64,000 nucleotides of DNA, from assembly GCF_000312105.1 (NCBI RefSeq), contig NZ_HE978636.1, positions 1,075,141 through 1,139,140 of the forward strand, given 5' to 3'. The DNA comes from Aeromicrobium massiliense JC14 (GTDB taxonomy: Bacteria; Actinomycetota; Actinomycetes; Propionibacteriales; Nocardioidaceae). How positions within the stretch are numbered: position 1 is the stretch's first letter; each line of letters begins with the position of its first letter. Positions 44,992 to 53,997 of this stretch are shown here, one piece after another. A program made the translations under genes and the position numbers. The notes beneath the pieces are model-generated. The model made no database searches. It saw only the letters and a list, made by a program, of their open reading frames with translations, and was not told the origin of the DNA.

Positions 44992-46337
44992 GCACGATCT
45001 ACGCGGTGACCGACCCCGCCACGGGAGAGGTCGTCCAGGAGTACCCGACGGCGACGGCGCAGGACGTCGAGCAGGCGGTGGCCTCGGCCCACGCCGCGGC
45101 GTCCCGCTGGGGCCGCACGACCACGGTGGCCGAGCGCGCGGCGCTGGTGCGCCGCGTCGGCGAGCTGCACACCGAGCGGCGCGACGAGCTGGCGGCGATC
45201 ATCGTCCGCGAGATGGGCAAGCCGCTCGAGGACGCCCTCGGCGAGGTCGACTTCAGCGCCGAGATCCACGCGTTCTACGCCGACAACGCCGAGCGCCTGC
45301 TGGCCGACGAGCCGGTCGAGCTGCTCGGCGGCGAGGGGTCGGCGCTGGTGCGTCGCAGCCCGGTCGGCGTGCTGCTCGGGATCATGCCGTGGAACTTCCC
45401 GTACTACCAGGTTGCCCGCTTCGCGGCGCCGAACCTGGCCACCGGCAACACGGTCGTGCTCAAGCACGCCCCGCAGTGCCCGGAGTCGGCCGCGGCGATC
45501 GAGCAGATGTACCGCGACGCCGGATTCCCCGAGGGCGCGTACGTCAACGTCTACGCCACCAACGAGCAGGTCGCCGACATCATTGCCGACCCGCGCGTGG
45601 CCGGCGTCTCGCTGACCGGCTCGGAGCGGGCGGGTGCGGCGGTCGCCGAGATCGCCGGCCGTCACCTCAAGAAGGTCGTGCTCGAGCTGGGTGGCTCGGA
45701 CCCGTTCATCGTCCTGGGCGCGAGCGACCTGGACGAGACGGTCGAGGCCGCCGTCGTGGCGCGCCTGGACAACACCGGACAGGCCTGCAACGCCGGCAAG
45801 CGGTTCATCGTGGCCGCGGACCTCTACGACGACTTCGTCGAGAAGTTCACCGCCGGCATCCTGGCCTCGGCCGAGGGCCTCGCCCCGCTGTCGTCGGAGC
45901 AGGCCGCGGCGAACCTGGAGCAGCAGGTGCAGCGCGCGGTCGAGCAGGGCGCCGAGCTGAAGAGCGCCGGCGAGCGTCGCGGTGCGCACTTCCCGCCCGG
46001 CGTCCTCACCGGCGTGAAGCCCGGCGACGAGGTGTTCCACCAGGAGCTGTTCGGCCCCGTCGCGATGGTCTTCAAGGCCGCCGACGAGGACGAGGCGGTC
46101 GCGCTGGCCAACGACACCCCCTACGGCCTGGGCTCGTACGTCTTCACCGACGACGCCGACCAGGCCGCCCGCGTCGCCGACCGCCTGGAGACCGGCATGG
46201 TCTTCGTCAACGGCGTCGGCGCCGAGGGCGCGGAGCTGCCGTTCGGCGGCGTCAAGCGCTCGGGCTTCGGCCGCGAGCTCGGCCGCTTCGGCATGGACGA
46301 GTTCGTCAACAAGAAGCTCATCCGCACCGTGCGCTGA
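44988..46337 (+). CDS. NAD(P)-dependent aldehyde dehydrogenase, succinate-semialdehyde dehydrogenase-like
   Basis: 449-aa ALDH. The N-terminal region [17 protein letters not shown] and [20 protein letters not shown] are typical of the YneI/GabD2 branch. Catalytic Glu lies in [13 protein letters not shown] and catalytic Cys in [12 protein letters not shown]. The usual GDP...GP segment after the Cys domain is shortened to GLAPLSSEQ. The C-terminal motif is [13 protein letters not shown]. It probably oxidises succinate semialdehyde or 4-guanidinobutyraldehyde made from the ureohydrolase pathway. ATGA overlap with the preceding gene indicates coupled translation. Confidence 0.9.
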   Translation: MSTIYAVTDPATGEVVQEYPTATAQDVEQAVASAHAAASRWGRTTTVAERAALVRRVGELHTERRDELAAIIVREMGKPLEDALGEVDFSAEIHAFYADNAERLLADEPVELLGGEGSALVRRSPVGVLLGIMPWNFPYYQVARFAAPNLATGNTVVLKHAPQCPESAAAIEQMYRDAGFPEGAYVNVYATNEQVADIIADPRVAGVSLTGSERAGAAVAEIAGRHLKKVVLELGGSDPFIVLGASDLDETVEAAVVARLDNTGQACNAGKRFIVAADLYDDFVEKFTAGILASAEGLAPLSSEQAAANLEQQVQRAVEQGAELKSAGERRGAHFPPGVLTGVKPGDEVFHQELFGPVAMVFKAADEDEAVALANDTPYGLGSYVFTDDADQAARVADRLETGMVFVNGVGAEGAELPFGGVKRSGFGRELGRFGMDEFVNKKLIRTVR

Positions 46338-46351
46338 GCGTCCTTCAGACC

Positions 46352-46437
46352 GGCGGCTCGCCCCGTCCCCCCGATCGGGGGCGGGCCGCCCACCAGCGGC
46401 GGCCGGCCCAGGTTCCCCCGAGCCCGGGCCGGCCGCC
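46352..46437 (+). terminator. Two consecutive GC hairpins after the aldehyde dehydrogenase gene
   Basis: Hairpin 1 (46352-46390) has an outer GGCGGC.../...GCCGCC stem and an inner CCCCCGA/TCGGGGG palindrome. Hairpin 2 (46398-46437) has a perfect 12-bp stem (arm GGCGGCCGGCCC) and a 16-nt loop. Both lie in the 193-bp gap before purC and probably end the catabolic transcript. Confidence 0.7.
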
Positions 46438-46518
46438 TTCCACGTCTCAGCGCGGACGTGCGCGGCTCGGCGCGGACGTGCGCGCGAGACGCTCGTGAGG
46501 CCGGCGGCGCCGCGCCAC

Positions 46519-46524
46519 TAGGCT
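46519..46524 (+). promoter_or_regulatory. Leaderless -10 (TAGGCT) for purC
   Basis: TAGGCT ends 6 nt before GTG 46531. Confidence 0.5.
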
Positions 46525-46530
46525 GACGCC

Positions 46531-47391
46531 GTGCCTCTCGACATCCCCGGCGCCACCCACCTGCACTCGGGCAAGGTGCGCGACCTGTACGAGCTCGCCG
46601 ACGGCAACCTGCTGATGGTCGCCTCGGACCGCATCTCGGCCTACGACTTCTCGCTGGAGCCCGGCATCCCGGACAAGGGCGAGATCCTCACGCGCATGTC
46701 GCTGTGGTGGTTTGACCAGCTGGCCGACCTCGTGCCCAACCACGTCGTTTCGACGGACGTCCCGGAGTCCGTCCGCGGACGCGCCCTCGTGGTCGAGAGG
46801 CTCGACATGTTCCCGGTCGAGTGCGTCGTGCGCGGCTACCTGACCGGCTCCGGCCTGGAGGACTACCGGGCCACCGGCGAGGTGTGCGGCGTCCGGCTGC
46901 CCGCCGGCCTCGTGGACGGCGACCGGCTGCCCGAGCCGATCTTCACCCCCGCGACGAAGGCCGCGATCGGCGAGCACGACGAGAACGTCTCGTTCGAGGC
47001 CGTCGTCGACACGATCGGTCGCGAGCACGCCGAGCGCCTGCGCGAGCTGAGCCTGGCCGTCTACGCCCGCGCCGAGTCTGTGGCCCGCGAGCGCGGCATC
47101 GTCCTGGCCGACACCAAGCTCGAGCTCGGCCGCCGCCCCGACGGCACGATCGTGCTGGGCGACGAGGTGCTGACCCCGGACTCCTCGCGCTTCTGGCCGG
47201 CCGACTCCTACGCGCCCGGACGCGCCCAGGCGTCGTTCGACAAGCAGTACGTCCGCGACTGGCTCACCCAGGAGAGCGGCTGGGACCGCCGCGGCGAGGA
47301 GCCGCCGCCGCGCCTGCCCGACGAGGTCGTCGAGCGCACGCGCGCCCGCTACGTCCAGGCGTACGAGCAGCTCACGGGCCGGACGTTCTGA
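46531..47391 (+). CDS. purC: SAICAR synthetase
   Basis: 286-aa ligase that joins CAIR and aspartate in purine synthesis. Visible motifs are HLHSGKVRDLYELADGNLLM, VASDRISAYDFSLEPGIPDKG, VVRGYLTGSGLEDYRATG, LADTKLELGRRPDG and DEVLTPDSSRFWPADSY. Length is standard for the bacterial long form. The start is GTG 46531 with a TAGGCT -10 ending 6 nt upstream. Confidence 0.97.
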   Translation: MPLDIPGATHLHSGKVRDLYELADGNLLMVASDRISAYDFSLEPGIPDKGEILTRMSLWWFDQLADLVPNHVVSTDVPESVRGRALVVERLDMFPVECVVRGYLTGSGLEDYRATGEVCGVRLPAGLVDGDRLPEPIFTPATKAAIGEHDENVSFEAVVDTIGREHAERLRELSLAVYARAESVARERGIVLADTKLELGRRPDGTIVLGDEVLTPDSSRFWPADSYAPGRAQASFDKQYVRDWLTQESGWDRRGEEPPPRLPDEVVERTRARYVQAYEQLTGRTF

Positions 47392-47469
47392 CACCACCGT
47401 CAGATGTGTGGTGCCCGCCACTAGAGTGAGTGCGACGACGGTCACACTCACCACGAGGGAGCACCATCC

Positions 47470-49023
47470 ATGACCAACCTGGCGACCCTGCTCGACGATG
47501 CCACCGCGAGCTACCCCGACCGCACCGCGATCGTCTTCGGCGACACGACCCTGAGCTATCCCCAGGTGAACGGCGCGGCCAACCAGGTCGCCAACCTGCT
47601 GGTGTCGCGCGGCATCGAGCCCGGCGACAAGGTCGCCCTCTCGTGCCCGAACCTGCCGTACTTCACGATCATCTACTTCGGCATCCTCAAGGCCGGCGCG
47701 ACGGTCGTCCCGCTGAACATCCTGCTCAAGGGTCGCGAGGTCGCCTACCACCTGGCCGACTCCGACGCGAAGGCCTACTTCGCCTTCGAGGGCACGCCCG
47801 ACCTGGCCATCGGCGACGAGGCGTGGGCCGGCTTCCAGCAGGCCGAGGCCTGCACCGAGTTCTTCCTGATCAAGCTCGACTCGGCCGCCCCGGCGCCGCT
47901 CGTGGGTCCCGAGCACTACGCGCCGCTCGTCGCCGAGCAGCCGCCCACGTTCGAGACCGTCGAGCGCGACGACGAGGACACCGCGGTGATCCTCTACACG
48001 TCCGGCACCACCGGCCAGCCCAAGGGCGCCGAGCTGCGCCACCGCAACATGCGCGACAACGCCACGTCCGGTGCCGCGCTGTTCAACGCCGACGCGACGA
48101 ACCCGGACACGTACCTGTGCGTGCTGCCGCTGTTCCACTCCTTCGGCCAGACCGTCATCCAGAACGGCTCGATGGCCTACGGCGGCACGGTCGTCATGCT
48201 GCCCCGGTTCGAGGCGGCCCCGGCGATCGGCCTCATGCTGCGCGAGAAGGTCACCTTCTTCGCCGGCGTCCCGACGATGTACTGGGGCCTGCTGACCGCG
48301 CTGGACGACACCGTTGACGTCGACTCGCTGGCCAAGAACCTGCGGGTGGCCGTGGCCGGTGGCGCCGCGCTGCCCAAGGAGATCCACCACCAGTTCCGCG
48401 AGCGCTTCGGCGTGACGATCCTGGAGGGCTACGGCCTGTCCGAGACGTCGCCGGTCGCCTCGTTCTCGCGCTACGGCGAGGAGCCGCGGGTCGGCTCGAT
48501 CGGCGTCCCGATCCCCGGCGTCGAGATGAAGCTGATCAACCCCGACTGGTCCGACGTGGCCGACGACCCCGACGCGGTCGGCGAGATCGCCATCAAGGGC
48601 CACAACGTCATGAAGGGCTACTACAACCGGCCCGAGGCGACGGCCGAGGCGATCCAGGACGGTTGGTTCCGCAGCGGCGACCTGGCCAAGAAGGACGCCG
48701 ACGGCTTCTACTACATAGTCGACCGCTCCAAGGACATGATCATCCGCGGCGGCTTCAACGTGTACCCGCGCGAGATCGAGGAGGTGCTGATGACGCACCC
48801 GGCGGTCTCGCTGTGCGCCGTCATCGGCGTGCCGCACGAGTCGCACGGCGAGGAGATCAAGGCGTTCGTGGTGCCCATCCCGGGCACCGAGGTCGACCCC
48901 GCCGAGATCGTCGCGTGGAGCAAGGAGCAGCTGGCGGCGTACAAGTACCCGCGCGTGGTCCAGGTCGTGGACTCCCTGCCCATGACGTCCACGGGCAAGA
49001 TCCTCAAGCGCGAGCTGTCCTAG
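47470..49023 (+). CDS. Fatty-acid/aromatic acyl-CoA ligase (ANL superfamily)
   Basis: 517-aa AMP-forming acyl-CoA ligase. The A3 P-loop is ILYTSGTTGQPKGAELRH. Later core motifs are LEGYGLSETSPVASF, GWFRSGDLAKKDADGFYYIVDR, IIRGGFNVYPREIEEVL and the C-terminal catalytic lysine in STGKILKRELS. The N-terminus TLLDDATASYPDRTAIVFGD fits medium/long-chain fatty-acid ligases. Chain-length specificity is not readable. ATG 47470 has GAGGGA upstream and a TAGAGT -10 near 47423. It stands alone between purC and purS and ends in a strong hairpin. Confidence 0.9.
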   Translation: MTNLATLLDDATASYPDRTAIVFGDTTLSYPQVNGAANQVANLLVSRGIEPGDKVALSCPNLPYFTIIYFGILKAGATVVPLNILLKGREVAYHLADSDAKAYFAFEGTPDLAIGDEAWAGFQQAEACTEFFLIKLDSAAPAPLVGPEHYAPLVAEQPPTFETVERDDEDTAVILYTSGTTGQPKGAELRHRNMRDNATSGAALFNADATNPDTYLCVLPLFHSFGQTVIQNGSMAYGGTVVMLPRFEAAPAIGLMLREKVTFFAGVPTMYWGLLTALDDTVDVDSLAKNLRVAVAGGAALPKEIHHQFRERFGVTILEGYGLSETSPVASFSRYGEEPRVGSIGVPIPGVEMKLINPDWSDVADDPDAVGEIAIKGHNVMKGYYNRPEATAEAIQDGWFRSGDLAKKDADGFYYIVDRSKDMIIRGGFNVYPREIEEVLMTHPAVSLCAVIGVPHESHGEEIKAFVVPIPGTEVDPAEIVAWSKEQLAAYKYPRVVQVVDSLPMTSTGKILKRELS

Positions 49024-49036
49024 CGGCGGCCCCGTC

Positions 49037-49077
49037 GGGGCAGCAGGCTCGTCTCGGTACGATGAGCCTGCTGCCCC
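49037..49077 (+). terminator. Terminator after the acyl-CoA ligase gene, with a promoter-like hexamer in its loop
   Basis: A perfect 14-bp stem (arm GGGGCAGCAGGCTC) closes a 13-nt loop that contains TACGAT (49058-49063), a plausible -10 for purS. A T-containing CCTCGTCTT follows. The terminator and the purS promoter therefore seem superimposed in the 76-bp gap. Confidence 0.75.
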
Positions 49078-49099
49078 CTCGTCTTCCTAGGAGCGCCCC

Positions 49100-49348
49100 G
49101 TGGCCCGTGTGATCGTCGACGTGATGCCCAAGCCCGAGATCCTCGACCCCCAGGGCAAGGCCGTGCACGGCGCGCTGCCGCGCCTGGGCTTCACCGGGGT
49201 CACCGACGTCCGCCAGGGCAAGCGGTTCGAGCTCGAGGTCGAGCAGGCCGACGAGGCCACGCTCGCCGAGATCGACCGCATCGCCGGCACCCTGCTGAGC
49301 AACCCGGTCATCGAGGACTACACGGTCCGGGTCGAGGTGGACGCGTGA
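49100..49348 (+). CDS. purS: Phosphoribosylformylglycinamidine synthase subunit PurS
   Basis: 82-aa small subunit of the three-part FGAM synthase. It shuttles ammonia between PurQ and PurL. The sequence [19 protein letters not shown] followed by [20 protein letters not shown] is characteristic. GTG 49100 has AGGAG 6 nt upstream. The stop overlaps the purQ GTG by 4 nt. No purL follows in this window. Confidence 0.95.
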   Translation: MARVIVDVMPKPEILDPQGKAVHGALPRLGFTGVTDVRQGKRFELEVEQADEATLAEIDRIAGTLLSNPVIEDYTVRVEVDA

Positions 49349-50016
49349 AGATCGGCGTCGTCACCTTCCCCGGCTCGCTCGACGACGTCGACGCGCAGCG
49401 CGCCGTCCGCCTGGCCGGTGCCGAGCCGGTCGCGCTGTGGCACGGCGACCACGATCTCAAGGGCGTCGACGCGGTCATCCTGCCCGGTGGCTTCAGCTAC
49501 GGCGACTACCTGCGCTGCGGCGCCATCGCCCGCTTCGCCCCGGTCATGACCGAGGTGATCGAGGGCGCGAGCAAGGGCATGCCGGTGCTGGGCATCTGCA
49601 ACGGCTTCCAGATCCTGTGCGAGTCGCACCTGCTGCCCGGCGCCCTGATCCGCAACGACCACCGCACGTTCGTGTGCCGCGACCAGGAGCTCGTCGTCGA
49701 GAACGCCGGCACCGCCTGGACGCAGGCGTACGAGCAGGGCCAGCACGTCACGGTGCCGCTCAAGAACGGTGAGGGCGGCTTCGTGGCCGACGCCGAGACG
49801 CTCGACCGGCTCGAGGGCGAGGGACGCGTCGTCGTCCGCTACGTCGGCGCCAACCCGAACGGCTCGCTGCGCGACATCGCCGGCGTCACCAACGAGCGCG
49901 GCAACGTGGTCGGCCTCATGCCGCACCCCGAGCACGCGGTCGAGGACCTCTGCGGTCCGGGCACGGACGGGCTGGGCTTCTTCGCCTCCGCCGTCCAGGC
50001 CCTCGCCGCGGTCTGA
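49345..50016 (+). CDS. purQ: Phosphoribosylformylglycinamidine synthase glutaminase subunit PurQ
   Basis: 223-aa class I glutamine amidotransferase. The nucleophile Cys is in [14 protein letters not shown] and the catalytic His/Glu pair in [13 protein letters not shown]. The N-terminus [20 protein letters not shown] and [20 protein letters not shown] are typical of PurQ. It supplies ammonia from glutamine to PurL via PurS. GTG 49345 overlaps the purS stop. Confidence 0.97.
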   Translation: MKIGVVTFPGSLDDVDAQRAVRLAGAEPVALWHGDHDLKGVDAVILPGGFSYGDYLRCGAIARFAPVMTEVIEGASKGMPVLGICNGFQILCESHLLPGALIRNDHRTFVCRDQELVVENAGTAWTQAYEQGQHVTVPLKNGEGGFVADAETLDRLEGEGRVVVRYVGANPNGSLRDIAGVTNERGNVVGLMPHPEHAVEDLCGPGTDGLGFFASAVQALAAV

Positions 50017-50028
50017 CCCGCACGCACC

Positions 50029-50071
50029 GACGCCGCCGGCCGCTGCCCCGAGGGGCGCGACCGGCGGCGTC
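50029..50071. terminator. Bidirectional terminator between purQ and the AAHS transporter gene
   Basis: An 11-bp outer stem (arm GACGCCGCCGG) and a 5-bp inner stem (GCCCC/GGGGC) form a 43-nt structure 12 nt after the purQ stop and 12 nt from the convergent gene's stop. Confidence 0.8.
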
Positions 50072-50083
50072 GTCGTTCCTGGC

Positions 50084-51328
50084 TCAGGCCTCCTCGGCCG
50101 CGGTGCCGCGCGGCAGGGTCGCCACGGCGGCCACGGCCAGCACGCCCACGAGGGCGAAGAAGTAGAAGCCCCACGGGTGGCCCCAGCCGGCCGCCACGAG
50201 CGCGCCGGTGATCGTCGGTCCGACGATCGAGCCGAGGCGCCCGATGCCCGAGGCCGAGCCGAGGGCGGTGCCGCGGATGTCGGCGGGGAAGTAGTTTGTC
50301 ACGTAGGCGTAGACCAGCACCTGCGCGGAGAACACGAACACGCCGGTGAAGAACACCACGACGCTCAGCACCAGGTCGCTGTCCATCTTGATGCTGAGCA
50401 GCGCCAGCATGACCGCGGCGACGGCGAACCAGACCAGCGCGGTCCACTTGATGCCGCGGCGGTCGGCGACGAAGCCGCCGACGACCAGGCCGACGATGCC
50501 ACCGGCGTTGAGGATCAGCAGCTGGGTGACGGCCTCGGGCACCGCGTAGCCGGCCGAGCGCATGAGCTGCGGCAGCCAGGTGTTCAGTCCGTAGACGAGC
50601 AGCAGGCCCATGAACGAGGCGATCCAGACGCCCACGCACGCGCGCAGCAGGGCGGGCTTGAGCAGGTCGGTGTACGGCACCTTCTTGCGCTCGCCGCCGT
50701 TGGACGCGGCCAGGAACGCCTCGGACTCGGGCAGCTTGAACCACTGGATGACGGCGATCACCAAGCCGACGGCGCCCAGCACGTAGAACAGCCACTGCCA
50801 GTGGCTGGCGAACTGCAGCGCCAGCAGGGACGTGATGACGGCACCGGTGTGGTAGCCGGTCATGGTCAGCGTGCTGGCCCGGGCACGCTGGCGCGCGGGC
50901 AGGCTCTCGGCCATGAGCGTCAGCGACACCGGCATGCAGGCGCCCAGGCCGAGACCGGCGATGAACCGCAGCGCCGCGAACATGGTGATCGAGTCGGCCC
51001 ACGGCACCGCGATGGTGAACAGCGAGAACAGCACGACCGAGCTGATCAGCAGCTTGCGCCGGCCGAAGCGGTCGCTCAGCGGGCCGACCGAGATCGCGCC
51101 GATCGCCACGCCGACCAGCGACAGCGTCGCGACGGTCGTCGCGTCGCCCGCCGTGAAGCCGAGGTGCTGGGTGTCGAGCAGGGTCGGGATGATCGCGCCC
51201 AGCACGACCAGGTCGTAGCCCTCGAGCATGACCGTGATCCAGCACAGCGCGACCGTCCAGGGGTCGACGCGTCGCGCGGGGCTCGTGCCGTCGGGCGCGA
51301 GCGCCTCCGGGCGGGTTCCGGGTGCCAT
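50084..51328 (-). CDS. MFS transporter, aromatic acid:H+ symporter (AAHS) family
   Basis: 414-aa, 12-helix transporter. The helix 1 motif MLEGYDLVVLGAIIPTLL, with its Asp, and the 2-3 loop GPLSDRFGRRKLLI match AAHS members such as PcaK and BenK. The 8-9 loop is GGFVADRRGIKW and the C-terminal half includes YFPADIRGTALGSASGIGRLG. It sits 50 bp downstream of the benzoylformate decarboxylase gene on the same strand and probably imports mandelate, benzoylformate or a related aromatic acid. ATG 51328 is preceded by GGAGG; the reading frame extends upstream but without homology-like content. Confidence 0.9.
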   Translation of the reverse strand: MAPGTRPEALAPDGTSPARRVDPWTVALCWITVMLEGYDLVVLGAIIPTLLDTQHLGFTAGDATTVATLSLVGVAIGAISVGPLSDRFGRRKLLISSVVLFSLFTIAVPWADSITMFAALRFIAGLGLGACMPVSLTLMAESLPARQRARASTLTMTGYHTGAVITSLLALQFASHWQWLFYVLGAVGLVIAVIQWFKLPESEAFLAASNGGERKKVPYTDLLKPALLRACVGVWIASFMGLLLVYGLNTWLPQLMRSAGYAVPEAVTQLLILNAGGIVGLVVGGFVADRRGIKWTALVWFAVAAVMLALLSIKMDSDLVLSVVVFFTGVFVFSAQVLVYAYVTNYFPADIRGTALGSASGIGRLGSIVGPTITGALVAAGWGHPWGFYFFALVGVLAVAAVATLPRGTAAEEA

Positions 51329-51378
51329 GGTTGCCTCCGTGGTGGGGGAGGGGACGGTGCCCCTCGCTGGGCGGTGGG

Positions 51379-52962
51379 TCAGGAGCTGGGGGTGGTGAGG
51401 ACGGTGTCGACCTGCACCAGGCGCGGGCCGTCGTGCGGGGTCGCGAGCACCGAGCGCAGCTCCTCGACGGAGCCGGCGTGCACGGCGGGGACGCCGTAGC
51501 CCTCGGCGATGCGGGTGAAGTCCAGGCCCGGGACGTCCAGGCCGGGCGCGTCCGGGACGCCGAGCAGGTCGCCGAACCAGCGCAGCGCGCCGTAGGTGCC
51601 GTTGCGCAGCAGCACGACGGTCAGCGGGACCCGGTGCTGGGCGGCGGTCCACAGCGCGGTGATGCCGTAGTTGGCCGAGCCGTCACCGATGACGCCGACG
51701 ACCGGGCGTCCGGGCTGGCCGAGGGCCACGCCGACCGACGCGGGCAGGCCGTAGCCGAGGCCCCCCGCGGCCGGGAAGTAGTACGAGCCGGGCCGGCGCA
51801 GGTCCATCTGGCGCCACCACGAGCCGGTGGTCGAGGTGGACTCCACGACGTACGACGTGTCGGCCGGCTGGGTGTCGCGCAGGGCCGCGAACACCTCCTC
51901 GGGGTGCAGGCGGCCGGCCTCGCCGGCGCGCGGCGCCGGGGGAGGCGTCGGCTCGAAGATCGTCCCGACGGGACGGTCGAACGCCTTGGCCAGCAGCTCC
52001 AGGGCGGACGCCGGGTCGGCCACCAGCGTCTCGCCGACCGGGGCGCGGGCCGCGGCGCTCGCGTCGTCGGTGACGTGCACGAGTCGGGCGCCGTCCGGGA
52101 GGTAGCGCCCGGGCTGGTGCTCGTGGTAGCGGAAGACCGGCGCGCCCACGACCAGCACGACGTCGTGCCCGGCCAGGGCGTCGGACACGGCGGAGATGCC
52201 GGCGGGCAGCACCCCGCGGAACAGCGGGTGGCGGTTCGGGAACGGCAGCCGGAACTGCGACGGTGCCGCCCACACCGGGGCGCCGAGCCGCTCGGCCACG
52301 TCGACGGCGCGGTCGAACAGGCCCTGCGTGTCGACGTCGCCGCCGAGCACGACCGCGGGGCTCGTCGCGGAGGTGAGCTGGTCGACCAGCCAGCGTCCCT
52401 GCTCGTCGTCGAGCGCCCCGGCCCGGCGGACGGCCCGGTCCAGCACGCCGGCGACCGCGTCGCCGACCGGCACGGTCCAGTCGTCGTACGGCACCGACAC
52501 GTAGGTGGGGCGGCGCTGCAGGGTGGCCTCGAACAGCGCCTGGGCCATGGCCCGGGGCACGTCCTCGGCGCAGGCCGGCTCGGTCGCGAAGCCGACGAGC
52601 GGGCGCATGAGGGCCGTGGCGTCGACGTTGGCCAGGTTCGCCTCGACGCCGATCGCCGACCGCACCTGCTGGCCGGCCATGACCACGAGCGGCGTCCGGG
52701 CAGCCACCGCGTTGGTCAGCGCACCCATGCCGTTGCCCGAACCGGACGCGGCGTGCACGTTGACCAGCACCGGACGTCCGGTGGCCTGCGCGTAGCCGTC
52801 GGCCATCGAGACGACCGCGCCCTCGTGCAGGCCCAGGACGTAGCGGAAGCCGTCGGGCAGGTCGGCCAGGAACGGCAGCTCGTTCGACCCCGGGTTGCCG
52901 AAGATCGTGGTCATCTCGTGGCGCTGCAGCAGCTGGTGGACGGTGTCGCGGACGGTCGGCAC
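51379..52962 (-). CDS. mdlC: Benzoylformate decarboxylase (ThDP-dependent)
   Basis: 527-aa thiamine-diphosphate enzyme, close in length to Pseudomonas putida MdlC (528 aa). Residues known to be catalytic in that enzyme are in register: Ser26 (FGNPGSNELPF), Glu47 (LGLHEGAVVSMADGYA), His70 (LVNVHAASG) and His280 (FRYHEHQPGRYL, equivalent to His281). The ThDP/Mg motif is GVIGDGSANYGITALWTAA. It would convert benzoylformate (or a ring-substituted analogue) to the aldehyde and CO2. No mandelate dehydrogenase or benzaldehyde dehydrogenase is adjacent. The start is GTG 52962 with GAGGAG upstream. It is divergent from a LysR regulator gene. Confidence 0.93.
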   Translation of the reverse strand: MPTVRDTVHQLLQRHEMTTIFGNPGSNELPFLADLPDGFRYVLGLHEGAVVSMADGYAQATGRPVLVNVHAASGSGNGMGALTNAVAARTPLVVMAGQQVRSAIGVEANLANVDATALMRPLVGFATEPACAEDVPRAMAQALFEATLQRRPTYVSVPYDDWTVPVGDAVAGVLDRAVRRAGALDDEQGRWLVDQLTSATSPAVVLGGDVDTQGLFDRAVDVAERLGAPVWAAPSQFRLPFPNRHPLFRGVLPAGISAVSDALAGHDVVLVVGAPVFRYHEHQPGRYLPDGARLVHVTDDASAAARAPVGETLVADPASALELLAKAFDRPVGTIFEPTPPPAPRAGEAGRLHPEEVFAALRDTQPADTSYVVESTSTTGSWWRQMDLRRPGSYYFPAAGGLGYGLPASVGVALGQPGRPVVGVIGDGSANYGITALWTAAQHRVPLTVVLLRNGTYGALRWFGDLLGVPDAPGLDVPGLDFTRIAEGYGVPAVHAGSVEELRSVLATPHDGPRLVQVDTVLTTPSS

Positions 52963-52985
52963 GGAGCTCCTCGGACGTGATGGGG

Positions 52986-53064
52986 GTGACCCGCGTCACG
53001 CTAGGCGTCCCACCCGTCCCGTACCAATAGATGTTCCGCGACGTCGACATAGAGTGCGTCTATG
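52986..53064. promoter_or_regulatory. Divergent operator region between mdlC and the LysR gene
   Basis: Two dyads occupy the 99-bp gap: GTGAC-CCGC-GTCAC (52986-52999), near the mdlC start, and CATAGA-GTGCG-TCTATG (53048-53064), which overlaps the LysR start codon. ATAGAT also occurs at 53027-53032. The second dyad suits autorepression by the LysR protein; the first suits control of mdlC. Confidence 0.5.
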
Positions 53065-53994
53065 AAGGACTTCGACCTCAACCTGGCCCGGGTCTTCGTC
53101 CTGCTGTACGAGACGGGCAGCGTCACGGTCACCGCGGACGCGCTGCGGGTGACCCAGCCGACCGTGAGCTACAGCCTCGGGCGGCTGCGGCGGCACTTCG
53201 ACGACGAGCTGTTCCGCCGCACGGGCCGCGGGCTCGTGCCGACGGCCACGGCCCAGCGCATGTACGAGCCGCTGCACCGCGCCGTCGCCGAGATCGACGG
53301 GGTGCTCAGCCAGGCGGGCGGCGGGTTCGACCCCGATCAGACGCCGGCCCGCTTCTCGATCGCGCTCTCGGACCTCGGCGAGGTCACCCTGCTGCCGCGC
53401 CTGGCCGCGGCCGCGCGCGAGGCGGCGCCGCAGGTCTCGTTCACGGTGCGTCCGCTCGACGTGGACGACGTGGAGCGCCAGCTCGCCCGCGGCGAGGTGG
53501 ACGCGTTCGTCGCCACGCCGGTGATGACGTCGCACCGCACGGTGCGCATCCCGCTGTTCCGCGAGCGCTACGTCGCCATGGTCGCGCAGGACCATCCGCG
53601 CGTCGGCCGCGGCGCGGTGCCGCTCGAGCGGCTCGGCGAGGAGCGCCATGCCATCGTCGTGGGGCCCAGCGGGCACGCGGCGCCCCGCGAGCTGCTGGCC
53701 CAGCACGACCTGCTGGACCGCGTGGCGGTCGAGGTCAGCCGCTTCTCGGCGCTGCCGTACCTGCTCGAGTCGACCGACCTGGTCGCGATCCTGCCCGAGT
53801 ACGTGGCCGAGGTGTTCGCGGCGTCGCACCGGCTGCGCCCCGTGCCGCTGCCGTTCGAGACCGAGCCGATGGAGGTGGCGGCCTACGCGCGCCACGAGGC
53901 GTCACGCACGCCGGCTCAGCGCTGGCTCGTGTCGTTCCTGGTCGGCGTGCTCGGCGAGCAGGTCTCGCCGGCGCAGCTGCCCGTGGTGCCGTAG
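53062..53994 (+). CDS. LysR-family transcriptional regulator
   Basis: 310-aa LysR regulator. The winged HTH is DLNLARVFVLLYETGSVTVT followed by RVTQPTVSYSLGRLRRHFDD and LFRRTGRGLVPTATA (~3-60). The C-terminal effector domain runs from ARFSIALSDLGEVTLLP to ~300, with VVGPSGHAAPREL and YLLESTDLVAILPEYVAE typical of NodD/NahR-like members that sense aromatic acids. It is divergent from mdlC, the usual arrangement for a LysR activator and its target. The ATG overlaps a perfect 6-bp-arm dyad. Confidence 0.92.
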   Translation: MKDFDLNLARVFVLLYETGSVTVTADALRVTQPTVSYSLGRLRRHFDDELFRRTGRGLVPTATAQRMYEPLHRAVAEIDGVLSQAGGGFDPDQTPARFSIALSDLGEVTLLPRLAAAAREAAPQVSFTVRPLDVDDVERQLARGEVDAFVATPVMTSHRTVRIPLFRERYVAMVAQDHPRVGRGAVPLERLGEERHAIVVGPSGHAAPRELLAQHDLLDRVAVEVSRFSALPYLLESTDLVAILPEYVAEVFAASHRLRPVPLPFETEPMEVAAYARHEASRTPAQRWLVSFLVGVLGEQVSPAQLPVVP

Positions 53995-53997
53995 CCG

